Assembly: GCA_017547685.1 (NCBI GenBank)
Contig: JAFYPD010000079.1
Location: forward strand, 1-38,906
Source: Peptococcaceae bacterium
GTDB taxonomy: Bacteria; Bacillota; Peptococcia; Peptococcales; Peptococcaceae
Direction of reading: 5' to 3'
Length of the DNA stretch: 38,906 nucleotides
The notes beneath the pieces were generated by a model. The model was given only the letters and a program-made list of their open reading frames with translations, was not told the DNA's origin and did no database searches. Numbering within the stretch: position 1 is the stretch's first letter; the number at the start of each line of letters is the position of its first letter. This document shows, in pieces, positions 33,432 through 38,906 of this stretch. A program made the position numbers and the translations under genes.

Positions 33432-33776
33432 ATGAACTTTGGTGCAGAAGCAGTTATGGTAAGCAATCAGATGTTATTCGTAATGGTGTTTGGAGTGGTG
33501 TTGTGCAGCCTGCTTTGTGTAGTTGCTGCACTGCGCAATAATGGAGAAGTTCTGCAGAAAACATCGCTGATGCTGGCATGTCAGGCTTATATTATGCTGA
33601 CAGCGCTGATGCATCTGGGCACTGCACCTGAAACAATCGTTTCACAGGTGATGGGCTTTGTGACGCTGGCCCTTGGGATAGCGCCAATCATTTTTAAAAA
33701 ATCGAGTTTCCGTGGTGCGCGGTATTGTATTGCGCTGGGTGCGTTGCTGGCGGCCTGCACAATTTTATTATTTTAA
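33432..33776 (+). CDS. Small four-helix membrane protein of unknown function
   Basis: A 114-residue, very hydrophobic protein with four predicted helices (about 13-34, 43-62, 66-86, 94-113) and a basic KKSSFRGAR loop before the last. GGAGG lies 9 bases before the ATG. No family is recognised. It lies between two terminators but only 100 bases after the transporter operon, so it may be read through from it. Confidence 0.65.
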   Translation: MNFGAEAVMVSNQMLFVMVFGVVLCSLLCVVAALRNNGEVLQKTSLMLACQAYIMLTALMHLGTAPETIVSQVMGFVTLALGIAPIIFKKSSFRGARYCIALGALLAACTILLF

Positions 33777-33795
33777 AAAAATGTTACATAAAGAA

Positions 33796-33847
33796 CGGGC
33801 GCTCTGAACCGGAATGATTCCATGTTTCAGGGCGCCCGATTTGTTTT
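33796..33847 (+). terminator. Terminator between the membrane protein and the TauE/SafE gene
   Basis: Thirteen-bp stem CGGGCGCTCTGAA / TTTCAGGGCGCCCG followed by a T-rich tract. It separates two convergent genes. Confidence 0.7.
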
Positions 33848-33875
33848 ACCTGTTTTATCAATCTGTTTTCTGTGA

Positions 33876-34595
33876 TTATCGTAAAATTAGAATAAAACCG
33901 TAAATCAGCATAATGCTATATACTACATTTTTTAGCCGCTGCGGATTCATGTGGTTCAGCAGTTTGCTGCCCAGGTAAATGCCGGGCGGAATGGCCAGCA
34001 GCCCGATTGCGGAATAGTGCACAGCAGCCGGGGTAATCAGGCCGTTGATGTAACGAATGTATAACAGGAAAATTTCTGTTACAGCAAACCATGCCTGCAC
34101 GCTGGCGGTGTAACGGCGCACGTCGCTGCTGACTGTTAACAGATACAGAACGATTGGCGGCCCGCCGACGCAGAACAGACTTTCCAGTGTTCCGCTTAAA
34201 GCGCCGGAGATAAAACCATTCCGTTTGGTGGGCTGCATTTTGATTTTCTTCTGAAAGAAAATAAAGTATAAACTTAACAGAATCAGAACGACACCCAGAA
34301 TTTTTTTGATGAAGCCGTCGTCCACAATATTCAGCACCCGCACGGCAAAGAAACTGGCAATGAAATAGCTGATAAAGGTAGGGACAATCCATTTCCAGAC
34401 AATATCGTGCCGCATGCGAATGGCATTGATAGCAGTGAATGCCAGTGTGAGTACAGTAACACAAACAGTGGCACAGGAATAGGTTGGCATCAGCAATGGG
34501 AAAAACATGATGGTGATAATGCCGAACCCGAAACTGGTTGACGTATGGATTGCTGTAGCGATAAATGTGACGAGTAAAAGAACTGCAATAGACAT
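33876..34595 (-). CDS. TauE/SafE-family sulfite exporter / anion permease
   Basis: A 239-residue membrane protein with 7-8 predicted helices in two homologous halves, as in TauE/SafE (formerly DUF81). The conserved first-helix region TSTSFGFGIITIMFFPLL and the second-half GALSGTLESLFCVGGPPIVLYL match the family pattern. Members export sulfite, sulfoacetate or related organosulfur anions, but many have no known substrate. It is divergent from a LysR gene, the usual sign of regulation by that protein. The ribosome site (GGGGGCG) is somewhat far from the ATG. Confidence 0.85.
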   Translation of the reverse strand: MSIAVLLLVTFIATAIHTSTSFGFGIITIMFFPLLMPTYSCATVCVTVLTLAFTAINAIRMRHDIVWKWIVPTFISYFIASFFAVRVLNIVDDGFIKKILGVVLILLSLYFIFFQKKIKMQPTKRNGFISGALSGTLESLFCVGGPPIVLYLLTVSSDVRRYTASVQAWFAVTEIFLLYIRYINGLITPAAVHYSAIGLLAIPPGIYLGSKLLNHMNPQRLKNVVYSIMLIYGFILILR

Positions 34596-34640
34596 GAAAG
34601 GAAGACGCCCCCTGATGAAAAATTATATAGAGAAAGATAC

Positions 34641-34680
34641 TTGTATATAAAAGTCACAAATGATATACTAAAAATGGTAT
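34641..34680 (+). promoter_or_regulatory. Promoter of the LysR gene with dyad
   Basis: TTGTAT and TATACT are 17 bases apart. ATAC-N8-GTAT (34665-34680) spans the -10 and start, similar to the T-N11-A type sites bound by LysR proteins, so autoregulation is possible. Confidence 0.4.
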
Positions 34681-34789
34681 GTTGTATAATATATAGTGAT
34701 GTTCTATGATTTGATTATGTGAAATACGGTGCCAGGGTACCGAACACCAGGGTGATTGACAAACATTTTTAAGGAAAGGGGAACTGAAT

Positions 34790-35692
34790 ATGCGTATCGA
34801 CCAGCTGGCTGCGTTAGTAGAGGTAGCCAAATCCGGCTCGATTAATTCTGCCGCAAAAAAACTGCATGTAACACAGCAGAGTTTGAATAAATCGCTAAAA
34901 AGTCTGGAAAATGAAATGAATTGTCATTTGCTGGACCGAACGAAAAAAGGAATCCGTTTGACAAACGATGGCGAAAAAGTGCTGAGTGCTGCACAGGACG
35001 TCATCAGCCGTCTGGATAAACTGGAACGCGAACTGAAAGCAAAGCAGAGTACAGATGTGACATTGCACGGGAATCTGAATGTAAACCTGTCCCCGATGCT
35101 GAATATTTCCGTGCTGCCGGTGGCTTTCAAAGATTTTATTTCTCATTATCCGGAAGTAAATCTGTTCACAGCAGAACGCTACCGCGACCAAATTATAGAG
35201 CGATGTGTACAGAAACAGGAGCTGGGCTTGATTTGTGTATCGCCGCTGATTACAGAATTTTTTGAAAATATTCCGGACGAAGTGGAACTGATTCCGCTGA
35301 AGCAGTATCCGATTTATATTGCCGTTTCAGCAGGGCATCCGCTGGCGGATCATAAATCACTGTCTATCAGCACCATCGCCCACTATCCGTTTATTGTATA
35401 TGAAATCGGCGGCACCGGCGGGATTCACACCTTCCAGAAGCTGGGCCATACCAAAGTGGCATTATCAACAAATAACTATAAATTGTGTGAAGAAATGCTG
35501 CGCAACGATACGGCGATTATGTACAGCTTCCCGCCTTATCTGGAACGCAACGTGTTCCCTACGCTGGTTCACATTCCGGTGAAAGATAAACAGGCCACAT
35601 TTACGATTTATGCCGCATTGAACAAAAATATCGATAAAAATCAGCTTGCGCTTGCCCGTAAATTTATTCATGTGTTCAGCGAATATTTGTGA
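34790..35692 (+). CDS. LysR-family transcriptional regulator
   Basis: A 300-residue regulator with the N-terminal winged HTH (residues 1-60, SGSINSAAKKLHVTQQSLNK, then LLDRTKKGIRLTNDG) and a periplasmic-binding-protein-like effector domain (about 90-295). AAAGGGGAA lies upstream of the ATG. It is divergent from the TauE/SafE permease and lies upstream of the BMC operon, from which a bidirectional terminator separates it. The effector is unknown; control of the permease is likely from the gene arrangement, control of the BMC operon is only possible. Confidence 0.92.
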   Translation: MRIDQLAALVEVAKSGSINSAAKKLHVTQQSLNKSLKSLENEMNCHLLDRTKKGIRLTNDGEKVLSAAQDVISRLDKLERELKAKQSTDVTLHGNLNVNLSPMLNISVLPVAFKDFISHYPEVNLFTAERYRDQIIERCVQKQELGLICVSPLITEFFENIPDEVELIPLKQYPIYIAVSAGHPLADHKSLSISTIAHYPFIVYEIGGTGGIHTFQKLGHTKVALSTNNYKLCEEMLRNDTAIMYSFPPYLERNVFPTLVHIPVKDKQATFTIYAALNKNIDKNQLALARKFIHVFSEYL

Positions 35693-35783
35693 TGCACTTG
35701 CTTCCAGCGGTTGCAACTGATCCTGATAAAACCGGGAAATACAGTAGGATTATAGCATAGCAATCTGATTTATGCAATGTTAA

Positions 35784-35826
35784 AAAAACGACCGAAATAA
35801 CGCTGTTTTTTCGGTCGTTTTTATTT
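35784..35826. terminator. Bidirectional terminator after the LysR gene
   Basis: AAAAACGACCGAAA / TTTCGGTCGTTTTT is a perfect 14 bp inverted repeat with AT-rich ends, giving T-runs on both strands. Confidence 0.82.
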
Positions 35827-35926
35827 TGGTACGGATTATGGCAAATGTGAAAAACAGTCTGAGCGTAAAAGTTGAAAATGGATGATTGATACAACTAGAA
35901 GTGGCAAGGGATAAATTGCAAAATGC

Positions 35927-35955
35927 TTGCTCAGAGGCTATACTTGAAATATAAT
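35927..35955 (+). promoter_or_regulatory. Putative BMC operon promoter
   Basis: TTGCTC and a perfect TATAAT are separated by 17 bases. It predicts a start near 35962 and a leader of about 270 bases before the first shell gene. Confidence 0.55.
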
Positions 35956-35961
35956 AAATTT

Positions 35962-36229
35962 ATAAATCGTGCAAGGCAAGCACGGCCTTTCTTACTGCGG
36001 AATCATATTATTTTGCCGGATATGGGCTATCAGATATTGGTTGTGTCAAAACAGCGGGGAATCTGGTAGAATAACGTTGCGGGATTATATATTGTGAGCA
36101 GAAGGGCTGTTGCGGCTTTTTTGTGTTTTCATCCATCCTTGTTTTGTCTGCTTATGGCTTGGGGTTTCAGGTCAGGACAGGCAGAATAAGGGGGAAATAA
36201 ATATATTTATACTGCGTAGGAGGTGAATT
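35962..36229 (+). other. Long non-coding leader of the BMC operon
   Basis: No convincing gene is present. The leader begins with a CGTGC-AAGGCAA-GCACG hairpin (35970-35986). Near 36110-36125, GCTGTTGCGGC is followed by TTTTTT; its GCTGTT can pair with AACAGC at about 36049, a weak candidate attenuator. Leaders of some ethanolamine BMC operons are controlled by ANTAR proteins that bind short hairpins before terminators, but the consensus loop is not cleanly present here. Confidence 0.3.
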
Positions 36230-36811
36230 ATGAAAGCGTTAGGTTTAATTGAACTTATGGGATATTGTCCTACAGTTGTGGCTCTGGATACTGCACTCAA
36301 AACTGCTGATGTATCGTTCGAGCAGATTCACAAAATTGATAAAGGGATGGTTTCTTTATCGATAACTGGTGATGTGGCAGCGGTAACAGCAGCGATAGAT
36401 GCAGCCGCAGCGGCAGCCGGTCAGGTTGGGGAAGTGCTGTATACACATGTCATTGCCCGTCCGCACGATGAAGTGGATTGCACACTGGTTGTTCCGAAAA
36501 AAGCAGCGAAAGCTCCGGCACCACAGCCGCCGTCCGAATCTTCCAATGAAGAAGCGGATGCAGAAGAGGAGGAGCCGCAGGAAGAATCCGACGAGGAAGA
36601 CCCTGCTGAGGAAGCTGAAGAACAAAACGCTGAACTGAAAACTCAGGCAGGAACTCTTACTCCTGAAGTGTTGAGCGGTATGACTGTAAAAGAATTGCGC
36701 AGCGTTGCCCGTGATTTGAATATCACCAACATGACAAGGAAAGAAATCAGATTTGGCAAAAAAGAAGACTTGATAGCTTCTATTTGTAAATACTTAGAAC
36801 AGGAGTGTTAA
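36230..36811 (+). CDS. BMC shell protein with acidic linker and Rho-N/SAP-like C-terminus
   Basis: A 193-residue microcompartment shell protein. Residues 1-88 are one BMC domain (ALGLIELMGYCPTVVALD at the start, THVIARPHDEVD at the end) with an atypical pore segment HKIDKG (34-39). A Pro/Ala stretch and a strongly acidic linker (98-137) follow, then a C-terminal domain (about 145-190) with the pattern MTVKELRSVARDLNI and KKEDLIASI, resembling Rho N-terminal or SAP/HeH folds that bind nucleic acid. Shell proteins with extra C-terminal domains exist (EutK, PduK), but this combination is unusual to me. AGGAGG precedes the ATG. It is the first gene of the operon and lies 3 bases before the dehydrogenase gene. 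Confidence 0.85.
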   Translation: MKALGLIELMGYCPTVVALDTALKTADVSFEQIHKIDKGMVSLSITGDVAAVTAAIDAAAAAAGQVGEVLYTHVIARPHDEVDCTLVVPKKAAKAPAPQPPSESSNEEADAEEEEPQEESDEEDPAEEAEEQNAELKTQAGTLTPEVLSGMTVKELRSVARDLNITNMTRKEIRFGKKEDLIASICKYLEQEC

Positions 36812-36814
36812 TTT

Positions 36815-38338
36815 ATGCAACTTTTTGACAAAGACCTTTTGTCTGTACAGGAAGTACGTGACTTAATGGCAGCAGCAAAAGCAGCCCAGGCAGAACTGGC
36901 TGAAAAATCTCAGGAAGAAGTAGACAAAATCGTAAAATCCATCGCCGATGCTGGTGTTCGCAATGCTGCCCGCTTAGCTGTAATGGCTAACGAAGATACC
37001 GGGTTCGGTATTGTAGCAGATAAAGTAGTGAAAAACGTATTTGGCAGCTACAATGTTTACCAGGCTATCAAAGATATGAAAACAATTGGTGTAATCGACA
37101 GAAACGAAGAAAAAGGTCTGATTACAATTGCATCTCCAGTGGGCGTTGTTGCAGGTGTTATTCCATCTACCAACCCAACCTCTACAACACTGTTTAAAGC
37201 TGAAATCGCAATTAAAGCGGGTAACGCAATTGTATTCTCTCCACATCCATCCGCTCTGCGCTGCATCCAGGAAACTGTAAAAGTAATCCGTCAGGCAATT
37301 TCTGAAGTTGGCGGCAACCCGGATCTGGTTTCCTGCATCAGCATCCCAACCAGACAGGCTACAGAAACTCTGATGCAGCACCCTGATACTGCTATGATTC
37401 TGGCTACTGGCGGTTCTGCAATGGTTCGTGCAGCTTACTCCTCCGGGAACCCTGCTATCGGTGTAGGCCCTGGTAATGGTCCTGCATTTATTGATAAAAG
37501 CGCTGACCTGGCTCTGGCTGTAAAACGTATCCTTGATTCCAAAACATTCGACAACGGTACCATTTGTGCTTCCGAACAGTCCATCATCTGTGAAGAAGAC
37601 TATAAACCAGCTGTTCAGGCTGAAATGGAACGTCAGGGCGCTTACTTCCTGAGCGATGAAGAAAGTGCAAAACTGAGCAAATTCATTCTGCGTGCAAACG
37701 GCACCATGAACCCGCAGATCGTTGGTAAAAGCGTACAGACCATCGCAAAACTGGCTGGTCTGACTGTTCCAGCTGGCGCTCGCGTTCTGGTTGCAAAAGA
37801 AGACGGTGTTGGCCGCGGTCACACCTACTCCAACGAAAAACTGGCTCCAATCCTGGGCTTCTACACAGGGAAAGACTACAAAGAAATCTGCGATATCGTA
37901 TGCACAATCCTGCGCTATGAAGGGAAAGGCCATACATTCGCAATGCATACCAACAACCAGGATATGGTTGAATACTTTGCAAAACGCGTTCCAGTATCCC
38001 GTCTGTGCGTAAACACCCCAAGTGCTCTGGGCGGTATCGGCGGCACCACTGGTTTAATGCCATCCTTAACACTGGGCTGCGGTGCAATCGGCGGTTCTGC
38101 TACCTCTGAAAACGTTGGTCCAATGCAGTTAGTAAACCTGCGTTATGTAGCAATCGGTATGCTGGAAATGGAAGATATCCGTGCTTCTCTGCCAGACTGC
38201 TCCAGCGGTATCTGTGTAATGAAAAATGCTGACGCGGCTCCGGCTGCAGCACCAGCAGCTCCGGCATCTGCTGGCTTAAGCAACGACCAGATGGATATTC
38301 TGGTTCGCAAAATTATCGAAAAATTACAGAACGCGTAA
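36815..38338 (+). CDS. CoA-acylating aldehyde dehydrogenase, BMC-associated
   Basis: A 507-residue aldehyde dehydrogenase of the acetylating type (acetaldehyde + CoA + NAD+ to acetyl-CoA), related to the EutE/AdhE N-terminal group. The catalytic Cys251 is in DNGTICASEQS, with the conserved PTNPTS-like STNPTSTT, the FSPHPSA motif and the ILATGGSAMV cofactor region. After an Ala/Pro linker the last 20 residues form an amphipathic helix (Met, Ile, Val, Ile, Ile, Leu on one face) typical of encapsulation peptides that target enzymes into a BMC lumen. It lies between shell genes. Substrate candidates are acetaldehyde, propionaldehyde or sulfoacetaldehyde; acetaldehyde is the most likely by sequence type. 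Codon bias is strong. Confidence 0.9.
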   Translation: MQLFDKDLLSVQEVRDLMAAAKAAQAELAEKSQEEVDKIVKSIADAGVRNAARLAVMANEDTGFGIVADKVVKNVFGSYNVYQAIKDMKTIGVIDRNEEKGLITIASPVGVVAGVIPSTNPTSTTLFKAEIAIKAGNAIVFSPHPSALRCIQETVKVIRQAISEVGGNPDLVSCISIPTRQATETLMQHPDTAMILATGGSAMVRAAYSSGNPAIGVGPGNGPAFIDKSADLALAVKRILDSKTFDNGTICASEQSIICEEDYKPAVQAEMERQGAYFLSDEESAKLSKFILRANGTMNPQIVGKSVQTIAKLAGLTVPAGARVLVAKEDGVGRGHTYSNEKLAPILGFYTGKDYKEICDIVCTILRYEGKGHTFAMHTNNQDMVEYFAKRVPVSRLCVNTPSALGGIGGTTGLMPSLTLGCGAIGGSATSENVGPMQLVNLRYVAIGMLEMEDIRASLPDCSSGICVMKNADAAPAAAPAAPASAGLSNDQMDILVRKIIEKLQNA

Positions 38339-38395
38339 GTAACGCTATAAAATTTAAATTCAAAATAATTTGAATCATTTAGGAGGAGTATTATT

Positions 38396-38677
38396 ATGGC
38401 TACAATGCAGGCTTTAGGTATGATCGAAACAAAAGGTGTTGTTGCTGCAATCGAAGCAGCTGACGCTATGGTAAAAGCTGCTAACGTTACGCTGATCGGG
38501 AAAGAACACATCGGTGCAGGTCTGGTAGACGTTATGGTACGCGGTGATGTTGGCGCTGTAAAAGCTGCTGTTGATGCAGGTGCTGCTGCTGCGGAACGTG
38601 TTGGTGAACTGGTATTTGTTCATGTAATCCCAAGACCGCATGATGAAGTAGAAGAAATTCTGCCAACTCTGGGCTAA
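38396..38677 (+). CDS. PduA/EutM-like hexameric BMC shell protein
   Basis: A 93-residue single-domain BMC-H protein that should form hexagonal shell facets. It matches PduA closely along its length ([60 protein letters not shown]). The pore loop reads HIGAG (38-42), where PduA has KIGSG. AGGAGGA lies about 8 bases before the ATG. It is 57 bases after the dehydrogenase gene, with an AT-rich spacer. Confidence 0.95.
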   Translation: MATMQALGMIETKGVVAAIEAADAMVKAANVTLIGKEHIGAGLVDVMVRGDVGAVKAAVDAGAAAAERVGELVFVHVIPRPHDEVEEILPTLG

Positions 38678-38732
38678 TTGTATAGAAAATCCAATACGAT
38701 TGTTATTGAAGCGATAAAAGGAGTGTATATCG

Positions 38733-38906
38733 ATGGCTGTAATGCAGGCTTTAGGTATGGTTGAAACAAAAGGTTTAGTACCTTCTATCGAAGCTGCCGA
38801 TGCAATGGTAAAAGCTGCTAACGTTACCCTGATTGGTAAAGTACAGGTAGGCGGCGGTTTAATCTGCGTAATGGTACGCGGTGATGTAGGTGCAGTAAAA
38901 GCATCC
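38733..38906 (+). CDS. PduA-like BMC-H shell protein, cut by the window edge
   Basis: The first 58 residues of a second BMC-H protein, very similar to the preceding one ([41 protein letters not shown]). It differs in the pore loop, QVGGG against HIGAG, and has Cys (ICVMV) beside the pore strand. AAAGGAG lies 9 bases before the ATG. The two genes are a recent tandem duplication or long-standing paralogues giving mixed hexamers or facets with different pores. Confidence 0.94.
   Translation, partial: MAVMQALGMVETKGLVPSIEAADAMVKAANVTLIGKVQVGGGLICVMVRGDVGAVKAS

Noticed and set aside
36061..36082. A sigma-54-like element (TGG ... TTGC) before the BMC operon
   Set aside because: The GG and GC elements are 2 bases too far apart for a -24/-12 promoter.
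36974..37948. A 324-codon minus-strand ORF opposite the aldehyde dehydrogenase
   Set aside because: It is the antisense of a highly biased, well-conserved gene; long antisense frames are expected from its codon usage.

Overview
The window is chromosomal DNA from a member of the Bacillota (Firmicutes). The evidence is strong AGGAGG-type ribosome binding sites, a tig-clpP-clpX cluster, the rplU-prp-rpmA cluster whose L27 carries the cleavable N-terminal extension, a SpoVT regulator, a short HisG paired with HisZ, and a family II pyrophosphatase. An anaerobic gut-type Bacillota, possibly a Negativicute, fits the overall impression, but nothing here proves the class. The DNA looks vertically inherited throughout. 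There is no prophage, insertion sequence or CRISPR array. One small serine recombinase is the only mobility-type gene.

Layout. 1-5.3 kb: a class-M-like sirtuin on the minus strand, then an adaptor/permease/ATPase efflux operon of MacAB type on the plus strand. 5.5-5.9 kb: a small HTH regulator, followed by a well-folded ~100 nt inverted-repeat structure. 6.0-13.9 kb: a complete histidine operon, hisZ-G-D-C-B-H-A-F-I-E, lacking only the histidinol-phosphatase gene. 13.9-18.2 kb: a small membrane protein, a CbbX/SpoVK-type AAA ATPase with a possible 23-residue peptide behind it, rlmN, and a divergent HTH regulator/serine recombinase pair that share a 23 bp palindrome. 18.3-21.6 kb: trigger factor, ClpP, ClpX. 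21.6-25.1 kb: an operon of a lipoprotein, an OmpR-type response regulator and a sensor kinase. 25.1-26.7 kb: two identical tRNA-Gln(CTG) genes flanking the pyrophosphatase gene. 26.7-28.7 kb: a probable gene remnant, the L21-Prp-L27 operon with a leader, and spoVT on the minus strand.

28.9-35.7 kb holds membrane transport and its control. A KdpD/KdpE-like two-component pair has no kdpFABC nearby and is followed by a UPF0324 (YeiH-like) transporter. The transporter promoter lies inside a 48 bp inverted repeat and is followed by a structured 5' leader. Two small membrane proteins come next, then a TauE/SafE-family permease divergent from a LysR regulator. 35.9-38.9 kb is the start of a bacterial microcompartment (BMC) operon: a shell protein with an unusual acidic linker and a Rho-N/SAP-like C-terminal domain, an acylating aldehyde dehydrogenase with a C-terminal encapsulation peptide, and two PduA-like hexameric shell proteins, the last cut by the window edge.

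The BMC operon and its surroundings are the most interesting part. The signature enzyme that makes the aldehyde lies beyond the right edge, so the substrate cannot be read from this window. Two anion-exporter families (UPF0324 and TauE/SafE) just upstream make a sulfonate-type substrate (isethionate/taurine giving acetaldehyde plus sulfite) worth testing, but ethanol, ethanolamine, choline or propanediol remain possible.
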